A stretch of 64,000 bases of DNA from Enoplolaimus lenunculus (GCA_030248215.1 JASANG010001718.1:62001-126000), one strand, 5' to 3'. Positions 17,616-30,809 are shown, numbered from the stretch's first letter. The notes: generated by a model not told the origin, from the letters alone. Made by a program: numbers and translations.

Positions 17616-20390
17616 AACAAGTTTTCTCATTTGAAAATTTAAGAAAAATTGACATATTACTCTAACTTATTTATCTAAAATTGTCCGAGCGTGCATTGCT
17701 AAAATTTTCAATTTGTGCCATACTCCATAATTTATCATATGTTTCCACCTACTGTATGTGTTTCAGGATTTAGGCATTCTAAATGGTGTGTTTACAGCAT
17801 TAAAAGCGATAAAATAGCGCTTAAAAAATTTTTCGGTAACAAACGGCTGTAAAAGAGACTGCAGATTACAACGTTTTATTCAAAACGCCTTAGTTTCGAA
17901 TTTATAATCTCAAACCATAGTTATTCAGTATGATTGCTTAATTCGAGCCACCAACGGCTACATATTATGCAACATGACAAACGGACCAAAACAATTGTTT
18001 CTGCTCCAAAATCTGCTCGCTTCGCTATGCAACAAGTTGCGATTTCCATAAGCGGAAGTAGCAACGCGAACCCAACACAAAATTCATTTGCAAAACATAT
18101 ATGCCAAACAAAACCAAATATATAATTCTTCTTAATCCCTGGTGACCCAGAGCGTAAATTTATACGCTTAACCTCGATGTATCATAAAAAGTTTATGCAA
18201 CTCTACTACGAAATTCTCAGCAGAGGTTCGCGTTCAGAATACTATGCATCCCTCGAGAAATGTAATAAAATTGATCTTATCTTACTGATTTCGACGCGCT
18301 CAGTTCAAATGTACTATTTGAGATGCTTTAAAGCAGAGAAGGGCGGCCCGATCGAAAGAACGAACACTGAAAGTAAACGTAAACTCGACACAGACGTGAG
18401 ACGAAAATAAGTATAGTGAGGCTAAATGCTTCTGTTATTATCTGCATAAATCATAAAATACGTTATAACTTTTGAAGAACAGACGGCTACCACCAATGTG
18501 TGTGCCGCTACTGACAATGACAATGCAAACCGGTTGATTACATTAAATCTAGCAGTCACCGAATAAACCTAACCATCGAACAAGCTGTTGTACACTTCGC
18601 CTAAACATACTCAGGCTAGGCTTAAGCTTAGGTTAGCGAAAACGTTTACCCAAGCCTAAGCCTAAACTCTTACTAAAACCTAAGCTTGAGGCTAAGCCTA
18701 CACGTTTTCAAAACCTTCCTCTTTGCGTAGTCCAGCGCACTAATCCAAACGTATAAGATTACACCAACAATATTTCGCCAGCATTTAGAAATTTTGCAAC
18801 TCTACCAGGCCATTAAACCAAACCGCAACGAACGTAGCCACGATTTAATTTCGGGAAGGGATAACCTCGTGTAGAACTTGATTCAGCCTCTACGATGGCA
18901 ACAAACAGCTTACTCTAAACCCTGTTAATTAAAGTACTTTATTTATTGTCTCCACAAATCTCGACAGACGAAATATTACCCTTATTTTTGCCCTTGTATA
19001 CGCCTCTGTCAACCACATTAATATCATCTCCACACTAAAATACGTAACATATTCGATTGAGCTTATGCGTACCCGGAACTGAAACTCGTTCTGCAATAAA
19101 CGATAGATATATACAGAGCGACTAATGCTCCTACAAGGCGGATCGAAGATTTTTTAACAGTGGGGGCACACACTACTTCAAAGACACTCTATACATCATC
19201 TTAGAAGTAGAAATAAAATTAAACATATAAAGGAACCGATATATACTTCTCTTGTATACTGACTTAACAAAGTGGGGTTCGGGTGCCTAAAATTCGCATG
19301 GATCATCCACTGAGATAAACCAGTTCACTTCCACTAAAACTGATACTTTCCCACAACAGTAAACTTGAAACCAAGTTTAACGGTCACCGCACAACCAACC
19401 AGTAGGTTCAAATTGAATTTCGTTTCGGCACACAGCTGTGATATACACCTTCGCCACAGAAAGTACCCATTAATACTCACAGACGCGCACTTCGCAACAA
19501 CTTAACTCGTATAAAAACAATGGCAGGGGTTAAAAGTGTTTTAAAATACACAACGCATCAAATTGCTATAGATTCATTAGATCTGTCAATTATGAATAGC
19601 AAAAAATTTGAAAAGCTATCAAGACGATTTGAAGCCCCCGCGGTCATTTCAATTATGGCGCTTCAGAGAAGCAGCCTGGCATATTGTCAGCCAACACGTA
19701 TTATCTAACCAATGCCCTATTATGCTACTCGGTGTCAAGAGCCAATGGTGTACATTCAGTTTTTTGGTTACCCAAACACACTTTCGAGACAGCTGTACCC
19801 CTACCAATCTGACGGCCGCTTTGTAGCCCGTGAGCTTTAGGCTCCCTTTGCCAAGATTTGCAATAGGTTGATGCGCACATATGTGCAGCTGGGTCTACGT
19901 TTATAATATTTATTTTAGGTTACACAGCAAGGTTTAACAACTGTCAGAATTTGGCTAACGAAAGGACCACAAATTTCGTCCCTCGTCTGACGAGGGAGCT
20001 GCACTGTCGACTCAGGCTGATGTCATAGGAATGGCCACGTTTTTTACTTCAGGGGAAGGGAATGATTTTTGGCCGCAGAAGAGAGGTTAATATAAAGGCC
20101 TAAATTTTATCATCACTCCAGAAATTTCGAGGCTGTCAGCAGGGAGCGATCGAATATTATTAAATTACCGAAACCTGAAGGGGCGTTGAGTCGTTGACAG
20201 GATATAGTATCTTAGTTTGATTGCACCGTTGGAAATTATTTGAGTCGTCGTAAAAGTATACACTGAATGAACTGAAATTGTCATTTTTTCATTTTTAACA
20301 TTGAGCTTAATGACTTGTCCGGAAATACAATCGCAGTCAGATGTTAAATGTGTTCAGTTACAGGAAGCACTTTTATAATATTCGGTATTA
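17616..20390. other. No gene seen; one GCTTAGG-repeat copy
   Basis: Mostly unremarkable AT-rich sequence. At 18600-18715 there is an inverted pair of AAGCCTAAGCCTAA/CTTAAGCTTAGG tracts, a copy of the TTAGGC-like dispersed repeat. Short frames at 18177 and 19520 have no support. Confidence 0.4.
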
Positions 20391-20394
20391 CAAC

Positions 20395-20533
20395 CGTAAA
20401 TATCCGGCATCCGGTAGGTTTCTTTGTAAAGGATACCAGAGCCGAATACGAATATTGGTTTTATGCCTGGTATTAGACTGGAACCAAATGTCAGGTCATA
20501 CTCTGGGAACCGGATATCCGGGCGCACCCTCCT
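20395..20533 (+). mobile_element. 3' part of a CAGGGTG hAT-like MITE
   Basis: CCGGCATCCGG and GGATACCAGAGCCGAATA motifs lead to an end GGATATCCGGGCGCACCCTC, the right terminus of the family. The left end was not located. Confidence 0.45.
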
Positions 20534-20869
20534 GGTTCTAAGTAATACAATGCTTCTCGTACATTAACCTCCTGAAGTTTTCGACTTTTTCAGATTTTAA
20601 TATAATTTAGGCTTCGAATCAGGTTCAAGCATTCTTGTATGAAGAAATGTACACTAAGTTGCAACAAACTTCAGATACGTAGTAAAAAAACAAACGCAGT
20701 ATTTGATATAACATTTTTACCTAAAACCAACCTAAACAATGAAACGGAATGTCCAAAATACTTCTCTATGTTACAGTATATTTTTCATTAATACATAATT
20801 CTCTTGCTTCTGTTACTGTGTGTTAATTATAATAAAATCGTTTCTAAAAGTCAACCTATATTTGCTTTC

Positions 20870-21902
20870 AGGGTTGTAGGCCGGAAAAAAATTACCGCAA
20901 AAATGGTTTTTTTCCCATTTTTTCCAGAGGGGTGGAAAAAACGGAAAAATGGAGAAATATTAAACGATCCTTAAATATAATTTGCAACTAAATATGATAT
21001 AAAAAAACGTTTTTAGACGACATGTAATTAATTTTCATGCAACACATTAACAGTGACCGTGTGTATATGTCCACCAGGACACATTATATGTTCGAAAAAC
21101 GCGAAAATTGCAGCATATGAATACATAAATGGATTTCAGAATTGAAGCTTTGCCACGAGATTCAATGTAAACCTACATATGAATTTTGTTCGGTTCGCTT
21201 ACCTGGTTTCGTCGACAGTGGAGCCAAAGTTAGGGCGCTCAAAATTAAAAGCTTGCTTTTACCGTATGATTTGACACAAGAATACGTCTAGCTTCAACCT
21301 AGCTTTGCTCGCGAGGTTGCAGCAATTGAGAGGCTTTGATATCAGAAAAAAACCAAAAGTGTCTTGGGATTTAATATATACTTACAAAAAACAAGTGTGA
21401 CTTCTTTAGCCAGTTCCACTCATGAGTTTCTGATGTTCTAATGACCTCTTCCGATTATTCCACGCCAAAACTTAAATTTTTAAAAAATTCGAATTTTAAG
21501 GTCACAAATTCCTTCACTGGACTCAAAATCTTTTTGTCGAAAAATTGTGCAAATTGCTAAGACGAATATTGTTAAATGTTTCCCAATTAGACGTTTGGCT
21601 AACGAGTCAGCGATATATAATTTTTCCAACTTATCGAAAAAAATTTTGCGTCCAAAGGGGCTGAACTTGTGTCCTTAAATATCAAATTCCTCAAAAATTC
21701 AGATACGGGCTTGGAATGATCAGGGGATGTAGAAGCTCAAATATGTGAAAAGTTTCAAAATGCAAGCATTTTTGAGCAAATGTCGGCTAAGGATGGTATA
21801 ACCGATTACTCAGACAAAAAATGAATTTTGTTCCATGTTTTCCAGAAAAAATGAAAAAATTCATTTTTCCCGTCAAATTTTTTCATGAAAAAACCAACCC
21901 TA
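20870..21902. mobile_element. Dispersed element with AGGGTTG ends, carrying a family F foldback
   Basis: Starts CAGGGTTGTAGGCCGGAAAA and ends GAAAAAACCAACCCTA, so the tips are inverted (AGGGTTG). Family F arms lie inside at 21410-21830, suggesting nesting. No coding frame. Confidence 0.5.
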
Positions 21903-22324
21903 TTTGCTTTTGCCCAATCACTGACAACCTGAAATGGTTCTTTTCAAACGTATATTACAATAGTCACGTGGTAACCGGTAACTATTATAGATTTCAGTGA
22001 CGCATTCAATAGGGCGCCTATGAGGCCAAGGCCCACAACCCGAATCATCAGCAAAATTTTGCATTAACTTTTAGTACTTCGCATTTTTCTCGATCTACCA
22101 CTGCCAGAATGTCAGCGATGATGCGAGCCCCTCATACGCACTTAACCATTATTGAATCATCTCTGCGTCTTTGAGCAATGATTGCACTTGTTGATTATAC
22201 AAACAAATTTGGAACACCCGAACGAAAACATATAACAAATAAAGTAATGTTTAAAATTTTCTGATACAAAATTTCAAATGCAACGCAATACCGCATAATA
22301 TAGAAATACCAAATTTTAAACTAA

Positions 22325-22575
22325 CAAGTATGGATGTGCCTGTACCAAATTTTTGCCGATACCGATTCCAATTTTGATATTAGAGAATCGTTGATACTAA
22401 CGACATTACGTACATGATCTAAATGAAAATGTACTTCATGAGCAGAACTGCAGCTAAAATTTGACCATTTTAATCTATCGGTCGTTGTACTAACGCCAAC
22501 CAATGAGAATTCACCGATTCGTGCCGGCATGCTGAAAGTTTCAGACCTAGTTCGATATCGACGTTTTAACATACA
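22325..22575. repeat. Copy of the TGCCGATACCGAT repeat family
   Basis: Contains AAATTTTTGCCGATACCGAT, as in the ends of the element at 61750-62160. Decayed. Confidence 0.4.
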
Positions 22576-23365
22576 AAATATGAAAAACCTTCTCTTATAC
22601 CCACAAACTCACAGTCATCTAAAATCACACCTAACCAACGTTCTGCTGGTGAACAAAAGAAAACAATAAGCTTGTACTAAAAACCTCAACAATTATATAC
22701 CGAACAACGCTTAACCTTATATTTCTTGTCCAATTAAACGGGTGTCCGCTAATAACTACAAAACGTTTCTCATTTAAAGTACCTTTACAGCTAAACTATA
22801 TGATCTATTTAGTATATATTTAAAAAATATATAGATATATGTACCTATATAAACAAATATATATACGTATTACATATTACACAAGTATACTTATGCAAAG
22901 AGACATGAACGTATGTATATAAACAAATATATGCCCATATATGTTACTAAACATTTTTCATCCATATACACACAGAATATGTATATATGTTTATTATGTG
23001 CAGGTCTAAAGGTATAGCGACAACGGGCACAGTTTACACCTGATTCCATGCTAACCTCTATCGCTTGCACTTGGAAAACTTTCTAACCTCGTTTAAACTG
23101 ATCGGTCATAACCTCACACATATGCCTCGAGTACTGTACGTACGCCGTATGATAAAGGGGCATACAAACCGTTCTTCACCAACTCCTATACTCTGGCACA
23201 ATGTTTTGCTTCAAATATATACATACACCCAAAAACCAGCATGCCGTGAGAGAGACATAGAAACGAAAAACATTTTGTCTACTAAATACTGTGTATGCAT
23301 CGACGTGTTATTATAATAAAAGGGAGGAATGATAGAAGAACACAAACAGTGAACCAATGGCTGAG
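22576..23365. other. No gene seen; TATA/CATA-rich
   Basis: Simple-sequence-like ATATAC runs at 22800-23000, otherwise unremarkable. Confidence 0.4.
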
Positions 23366-23368
23366 AGC

Positions 23369-23840
23369 CAGGGTGGCAACAAAAGTTCAGATTCGTTTTC
23401 AGATTTGGTAAAAATTATTGGAAGTTCGGATCAGATACGGATCCTGGCGTAAAAGCTGACTACGGATTCTGATGTAAAAGCTGAATCAAGGCAAGGTTTC
23501 CGAAATACCTGTAGGTGTTTACGAAACTGAGCTGAAACAGAATTGTTTTTCGAAAACCTTCACGTAATACTTGCGGTTTCAGTTCCAACCTCAACCCATG
23601 TTTCAATGAAATTTGATTTTGTTATTTTTTCAAAATTCACTTCTTTCTATTGCCTGCATAATATTAGGTTTGTTAAACCGGCACGATTGGTCAAAAACGG
23701 CTACAGCTTTAATTCTATACAGCACTTTTATCTAAATGAAGGTATTTTTCAAAGTCAAGGTTCGGATTCGGAATCAGAATTGACAAAATCGCAATGGTGT
23801 CGCAATCGGTTAAATCGTTGGTTCGATGTGTCACCTTGGG
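23369..23840. mobile_element. CAGGGTGGCAAC MITE, second hAT-like family
   Basis: Begins CAGGGTGGCAACAAAAGTTC with GGTTTCAGATTC- and GATTCGGAATC-type internal repeats. A related copy starts at 53888 (CAGGGTGACAAACTTTAGAT). The right end, near GTGTCACCTTGG, is approximate. Confidence 0.45.
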
Positions 23841-24262
23841 CTGAGCCGTAGCCAGCGCAAATTCTAAGGAAGCAACAAAAAAATTTCAAGTTTGGCAACA
23901 AGTAATCGAGTCGACGAGCTTGGGAACGGAAAATTCCTTCTAAAATATGTAGCAATTAATAGCAGATCGTGCCCCCCTTAAATATTTTTCTGTCTACGCC
24001 TGTGCTTGATGATGTACACGGTACAACTAAACACTAAAAACTGATACCACAAACGAATCGCTACACGTATACAGAATTGAAACCGACATATCCACTATCC
24101 AGTGCTACGAAAGCTTCCCAAACACAACTTCGTGACATTGACGATAAGCACAATTCGACCGAATATGCGGCTCCTTCAATAAATCGACATTCATCTCCGG
24201 CGTTTGACTTGCCGCATGTTTTTTAAAACTTTCAAAAAATATATTTTCATGTTAATTAATAA

Positions 24263-24652
24263 TGGCTGGGTTTCTGAAACCCTAGCTAAGTATATACGAC
24301 TTAGTATTTTAGTATTTGCTAAGTAATTACTTAACCATTTTGTCGTTTTTAAACGCTTGCTCAGTTAAGTAAATACTTTAGTCGCTAACTAAACTTGTTA
24401 GATTACAAATTAAACGTTCAGGTTCAAGTATATATTCAAAACTTGGTCAAATTCAAATCGTAAACTCATGCTGCCTCCTTAATACAAAGCAAAACTATTA
24501 TTTTCTTGTTATGATAATCGGTCACATTTGGCGTTTGTTTTTGTTCAAAAATTTAAGTATTTACACATATATTTAAGTCAGCGATATAAGTAATTACTTA
24601 AGTATATGTAGCTTGAGTAAATACGTAAGTAAGATTTCAGAAACAAAGTCAT
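24263..24652. mobile_element. Inverted-repeat MITE with TTTCTGAAA ends
   Basis: The left tip TGGCTGGGTTTCTGAAACCC and the complement of the right tip (TGACTTTGTTTCTGAAATCT) align. The inside is rich in TTAAGTA/TACTTAA motifs. A partial copy lies at 51740-51895 in the MCCC2-like gene. Confidence 0.6.
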
Positions 24653-25040
24653 TCAGTTCTTATTTTCGCAGTTTTATTATTGGCAGCTACAGATAGCGTT
24701 TAAGGATTATGTGCTCGTTCTAGTTTTCTTTGAAATAATTTTCGCAGAATTTGTTTCAAGAGCGGAAACATACGCGCATCCTTGCTGTAAAAACAATGAA
24801 TGAACTATACACCTATCTCCAGCCAGCCAGATATTAAATTATCCGGCTCCAGAGTTATGGGTATCCGGTCGCACCTTTGAGACAAAAGTCTTAGTCCAAC
24901 TCAAATTTATCACATTGCCAAAATACAGACACCAAGACCAAAACTGGAGCCAAAACCAAACTTTTCTATTCGCATTAGTACTAAAATTGCGTTTGGCATC
25001 TCGCTTGCTCGCTTCGCTTGCAATTTTTTCCTGCCATTAC

Positions 25041-25525
25041 CAGGGTGCGACCGGATCGCAAAAAACCGGATACCGGAACCGGATAGTGATTTTTTACCGG
25101 AACCGGATGTTAACCGGATAGTGTGATTTTTAAATAAATCAATTTTTAGCATGTTAATGCGTCAGTAAATGTTAATTTATCTTTAGCAAACGGAATATTG
25201 CGTTTATATAAAGAAAACTCACCGAAATATCACAGCAAAATACTGCGTATCTTACAAATTCCCACCCTAATCGCCACGTTACTAACCAAATTATGTTCGG
25301 ACAATCAAAGTATGCTCGAATACCTTATCGGTTCTGTTGGACTACCGTATACCTACATGTAATGGGCCTGAAAACGTAACATCTCACAACAAAATCTGCA
25401 ATAATTTGAGATTTACGAAATCACCACCGAAATCCGGTATCCGGTAGGTTTGTACCGGATACCGGAACCGGATGCGGGTTTTTTGCCAGATAGTAAACCG
25501 GAGCCGAATATCCGGTCGCACCCTG
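25041..25525. mobile_element. Complete hAT-like MITE with 8-bp target duplication
   Basis: Tips CAGGGTGCGACCGGAT and ATATCCGGTCGCACCCTG are inverted repeats. GCCATTAC flanks both ends exactly (25033-25040 and 25526-25533), the 8-bp duplication typical of hAT transposons. Subterminal regions are full of CCGGATACCGGAACCGGA-type motifs. No transposase. Confidence 0.9.
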
Positions 25526-25620
25526 GCCATTACATAGCGTACAACCCCATTCGAATTTTTTGGATCTGCCACAGAATACAAACCACAATGGCAACGCATG
25601 AAGTTACGTTAACTCGTCAC

Positions 25621-25791
25621 CAAGCCCGTAGCCAGCTGACCTTGCTAGGGGAGCTAAAAAAATTTTTTAGGAGGGACATTCAAGGGTTTTCAATGGCTTT
25701 GCAAGCAAGGTTCAAAATTTTCCAGTGGGGGTCAAAATGATTCCAGGGGAGCTCAGCAGCTACCCTGGGCCCCATCTTGGCTACGGGCCCG
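25621..25791. mobile_element. Short MITE with GCCCGTAGCCA tips and 8-bp duplication
   Basis: Tips CAAGCCCGTAGCCAGC and CTTGGCTACGGGCCCG are inverted, flanked by CTCGTCAC on both sides (25613-25620 and 25792-25799). Copies at 41031, 48408 and 49261. The 8-bp duplication suggests a hAT relative. Confidence 0.85.
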
Positions 25792-26228
25792 CTCGTCACT
25801 CACCAAAAATACAACATGATCATCAAATCAAATTTTGCAAATTTTGTGTTCCTGAACAAAATTATGGCTTCACCGCGAAACCGCAATTACGAACATCCAT
25901 GCAGACACAAAACACTATGAGACCAATAACATTTATCACAGTACAAAAAACCTACATGCACATCGGAAATGTTTACAAAAGGTGAAGATAGAATCTGTAG
26001 ATACTTTCCTCCCTACCAAAATTGCTGGACAGATCAGAAATAAGCTCGTTTGTACAGGGCTTAAAATAGCCTGCAAGATTCTCCTAAATCGTAAAAAAAA
26101 CCCGTTAATAACGATACCCTTCCGAAATGAAATTCCAGCTATATATGTGTTAGATAAACATTACACAAAATATAAACAAACCCAGTAAGAACATAACCAG
26201 CATATTTATGTCGAAAAAGATAAAACTT

Positions 26229-26744
26229 CATCTAAAGATAATGTTTTGGACCTCTAGGATCCAGATATCAATTCCAAACCTGGTTAAAAGTGTTGTTCTC
26301 TTTCCTGTCCTTAAATTTCAAAAGGCGATAGATTCCTTTTGTCACCCCAATAAACATCATCTAAAGATAATTTTTTGGACCTCCAGGATCCAGATATCAA
26401 TTCCAAACCTGGTTAAAAGTGTTGTTCTCTTTCCTGTTTTTAAATTTCAAAAGGCGATAGATTCCTTTTGTCACCCCAATAAACATCATCTAAAGATAAT
26501 TTTTTGGACCTCCAGGATCCAGATATCAATTCCAAACCTGGTTAAAAGTGTTGTTCTCTTTCCTGTCCTTAAATTTCAAAAGGCGATAGATTCCTTTTGT
26601 CACCCCACTAAACATCATCTAAAGATAATTTTTTGGACCTCCAGGATCCAGATATCAATTCCAAACCTGGTTAAAAGTGTTGTTCTCTTTCCTGTCCTTA
26701 AATTCAAAAGGCGATAGATTCCTTTTGTCACCCCAATAAACATA
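26229..26744 (+). repeat. 129-bp tandem repeat, four copies, frame-preserving
   Basis: Units start at 26229, 26358, 26487 and 26616 and are nearly identical. As 129 is a multiple of three, one plus frame (26208-26717) runs through all four and repeats a 43-residue module (HLKIIFWTSRIQISIPNLVK then SVVLFPVLKFQK). No gene context supports translation. Confidence 0.9.
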
Positions 26745-27398
26745 CATGGCAACTACAAAAGTAAACCACATTTTATTATGTTCATTCAACCAATACTTAC
26801 ATTCTCGACAATAAACATATATACATATATAATGCATATTATACAAGGTTCATATCAACCATAGTGTACGTATATGAACCAGTCTCAATGTCATAGTCGA
26901 AACCAGTATTAGTAGCAATGGAGTAACCCTAACACATACACATAAACAATACACCGTGTATAAGCCTAGAAGCATAACAAGGACGATGCCAGAATTGGGG
27001 CATAAGTCCAAGGGTACCCCTTCGACAAAGGTTGACCATTCGAAATGTTTTGATTTTGGCATAATATAAACTTAGGATCAAGCTTATACTTAAGCATAAT
27101 AGCACTAAACACAATGTTCAGCAATACATAATGTATATATAAGCTGTATGAGCAATAAGCATCCGCGTAGCTAAGTGATCCAACACCAAAAAAATAATGC
27201 TAAAAGAACACGAAAGACTGTCCAAAAAACGAGAGCCATTTTAGGAAACATAAAAGCATCGTTTTGGTTCATAACAAACAACAAAACGTATGCCATTTTT
27301 AATAAACCATGATGTGCAACAGCTGTTTAGTAGTTATAATTGACCTGGTCACGGCACGACCTGCTTTATGGAGTAGTTTGAACATGCTTGTTTTACAG

Positions 27399-29034
27399 AC
27401 GCCAATATTGTTGTGAAAACGCAACGATAATTTGCAGACCATGTCAAAATGTTTATGTCACAGGCAGGGTGCGACCGGATGTCCGGCTCCGGTTTACTAT
27501 CCGGCAAACAACCCGGTTCAGTATCCGGTATAAACTTACCGGATACCGGATTTCGGTGATGATTTCGTAGATCTCAAATTGTTGCAAATTATGCTGTGAG
27601 ATGTTACGTTTTCAGTCAAATTATGGTTTGGTTAGTAACGTGGCGATTATGGTGGAAATTTGTAAGATATACAGTATTTTGCTGTGATATTTCGGTGAGT
27701 TTTCTTTATATAAACGCTATATTCCGTTTACTAAAGATAAATTAACATTTACTGACTCATTAACGTGCAAAAAATTGATTGATTTAAAAAACACACTATC
27801 CGGTTAACATCCGGTTCCGGTAAAAAATCACTATCCGGTTCCGGTATCCGGTTTTTCGCGATCCGGTCGCACCCTGGTCACAGCGTAATCGGCTATTCAG
27901 GCCAATAACTAATTGACTTTTTCTCCAATTTGCTACTCTGAGCAAATAGCAGTTCATCCTAAACTAAATAATTGTCAGTTACGTACAGGTTCGTTGACGA
28001 GGCAACATATTCACGCCAACATTGCAGCCAAGTAAAGTGCAAGTCGCTGATGCAACGCCCATTGGCTGGTGTACCCAAACTTTATTCACTCAAAGAGGTA
28101 ACATCGGGAACATTAATGAGCAAAACAAGCGTGCAACGATGCGTTACAAAAAAATCTACACATAGTAAAGGTAAGGTACCATATTAACATTCAAAATGAT
28201 AGGAATTACAATTAAAAAAGCAACAAAACTAAATGATGTATGTAGAAAATAAATTCTCCACTGTTTATGCATCATCCACATTATATCTTGTGCGCTAGGT
28301 GCAAAATGAAAAATCCAATTCCACAACACCATCAAAATTTTAATAGAAATTTTTTTCCGTGTTAGAATTCAATTTTTCCACAGCTCAGATGTTTCACCTT
28401 TAAGATATATTGTAATTTACCATTTAAAACGCATTTATTAAACGTACGTTTACTTATCGCTACCATGTACCTAATTGACATCGCTTAGTGCGTGTCGTTC
28501 AAGAATTGAGTATTTTATTTTATTAAAATTTTCAGACATGAAAATTAAAAATAATATATTTTGCCACATGTGGAACTGACGAATTTAAATTTACATTTAT
28601 TTTACAAATGAGAATTTTACGAAAATTGTTCTGCGTGTAAATGGAATTGACATCTGCGGAGTTGATTTTTCAGTGTACAGAGGAAAATTTTAAATATTGT
28701 AACAGTGCTTTTAATGGAATTAATTTAGTGATAAATGCGTCATGTATGGAGCTAGTTTTGTATAATGAGTGCGCTAGGTGAATTGATATGTCAGTACTAA
28801 AATTGATTTTAGTCAAAAGTGGACGCCCGAAAATGAATTTCTGATTTTGCACCTAGTGTACAAGTTTTAAGGTGGATGATGCATTAGTTACAGATTCAAT
28901 TTTAATTATAACTAGTCGGTCGACTTTGCGCAATGCACAAATGTTAGCGAAAACACAACAACCTGCATATAAAGTTTCTTTTCGCAGAATATTCACGTTT
29001 TTGTTCTAAGAAAATACATATTGTAAAAAAATAA
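27399..29034 (+). CDS. Candidate Cys-containing gene, 3' part (three exons)
   Basis: Three plus-strand pieces fit together: 27399-27464 (acceptor TTTACAG), 27989-28170 (acceptor TACAG, consensus GTAAGG donor, 60 codons) and 28988-29034 (strong TTCTTTTCGCAG acceptor, stop TAA at 29032). Phases match, and AATAAA overlaps the stop. The peptide has about eight Cys (RQYCCENATIICRPCQNVYV; RQHCSQVKCKS; VQRCVTKK; SRFCSKK), suggesting a secreted or extracellular protein, but I do not recognise it. A hAT-like MITE (27465-27876) sits at the end of the first piece, one or two bases before what would have been the donor (GTAATC at 27885). If the exons are real, the gene is either disrupted or uses other splicing here. 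Upstream exons were not found. Confidence 0.4.
27465..27876. mobile_element. Complete hAT-like MITE, opposite orientation to 25041
   Basis: Tips CAGGGTGCGACCGGAT and ATCCGGTCGCACCCTG. Flanks GTCACAGG and GTCACAGC match at 7 of 8 bases. Internal sequence is the reverse complement of much of 25041-25525. It lies beside the candidate exon 27399-27464. Confidence 0.85.
28268..28883. mobile_element. Harbinger-like MITE with TTA duplication
   Basis: Inverted tips of about 45 bp (TGCATCATCCAC ... CTAGGTGCAAAAT and complement). TTA flanks both ends (28265-28267 and 28884-28886), the 3-bp duplication typical of PIF/Harbinger elements. It sits in the intron between 28170 and 28988. No coding frame. 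Confidence 0.7.
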
Positions 29035-29039
29035 AGTAA

Positions 29040-30800
29040 TGCTGGAATGTTTCCCAAATTACGTATGTGGACGCCGTTCCAGCTTTAATTATGTAGATAT
29101 CTGAAATCTGCCACGTTCTCTACGCCTACCTGCTGGTAGTAATTAAACCCAGTTTTAAAGGCCATACAGAGCGCAATACAAAGCCAATATACAAGTTTCG
29201 AATTTACCAAATATTACAAATTTTTCAAACTGTTTTGGTATTTCGTGCATATGTCGTAGGAAAATCCACTATTCGGGCCGATTACTAATTGCCCTACGCT
29301 GAACTGCTATAATAATCGGGATATTTATATATCTGAATAACAGTGACATAGAAGAACCAACGTTGATTGGTTATCGGTATTGCGTTTGATCAAATCATCA
29401 AGTTTGACAATACATTCCATTCAATTCTAGCCCGCTTGAAAGATTTGAATAGTCCGTCACGAACGTACAATATCGTTACTCGACTGGTATAATGGAGCAA
29501 TTCATCCATTAAACCTTTGTCATAACAGGCCTACTACAGCAGCGCCGTAAATTTGAAATCTGGACCCAACTAAGCTATTATCTGCTTATATACACTATAT
29601 AGTCGATTCGATATGCATGCAAAACTTTAAACATCTGTGATGAGAACTATCACCAGTTAGCGACGGCAATCGCGGATCTCAAAATCGGCACAAAAGTAGA
29701 ACAAATCAAACGCAAATAATGCGCTGGATTTCTAACCTTACCATTCATTGGTTCGAAAGCTACAAGACCTACATCACTAAGTAGTGATAGGTGTTACATA
29801 TGTTTGATAATGTACATCACTGGGTTCAATTACCGGAAACATCCGTACCAGGCATTGGTAAGCCCGCGGGTTTAGGATTGTGTCCATAGCGAGTCCGAGA
29901 TACCGGCGCTAGGAGCCATTTAAGAAAATTTCATTACAAAACTTCTAATTGTTTTGATACAGTAGAATTTGCCGAAAACGTGCTATATAAGCTTGCTTCG
30001 CATTCCTAATTTCAAACACATGCCGATTACCAAATAAGCGATAGCAGACACAAATTAATTTACACAAACTCCACAAAATATACGTATATTATATAAACAA
30101 TTGCAGCTTGCAGCGGGCCCTCACACTAAAATGCTCAAACCTTGGTTCCCTTTTACGACTGGTTAGCGGCAAAACCCCATAGCCTAAATAGCAAATACTT
30201 CTAGTCTGTAGAATTAAACTCAGCTTAATCTAACTCAAGATGTCATAACCCCCAATAACTACTAAACTGATACCATCGCGTGCGTGAACTACTAATTGCA
30301 TGCTATTTTATTAATTTACGTCATAAAAAAATTTCTCCAATAATAGACAACATCAAAACAAAACCTTTTTATTTTCCCTAAGAGAATATAAAACCTAAAT
30401 TTAGAACGCGTCTAATGCGTAATAACAAGCATGAAATTTTTGAAAAAAAACAACAACAAAAAAGACTAGAAAAACTTCTTAAAATACACATTTGGGGGGA
30501 GGGAGACAGGCAGGTGACTAGTGATTGCGAACAGAAAAAGTTTCAATAAAAACGCAACCGAATCAAAATATTGAAACGAAAGCTTAAACTCGCTAGCATA
30601 CGTACGACAAATACAAGACAAAATCATCGAACAAAACATTACTACCGTTGTTATGTAAGTGATCTCAGGATGTTCACCAAAACGTCCTAACTCTACGCAG
30701 AGCTCAAAAAAGTTTTCTGGCTATGTAAAACTGTACCCGCCCCTTACAAACTTTGACATGAGTTCATACTTTCCCGAAATGAAATCCAGACTCACGTAAA
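29040..30800. other. No gene seen
   Basis: AT-rich sequence without frames, clear repeats or splice-flanked open stretches that I could support. Confidence 0.4.
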
Positions 30801-30809
30801 GGTGATTTA

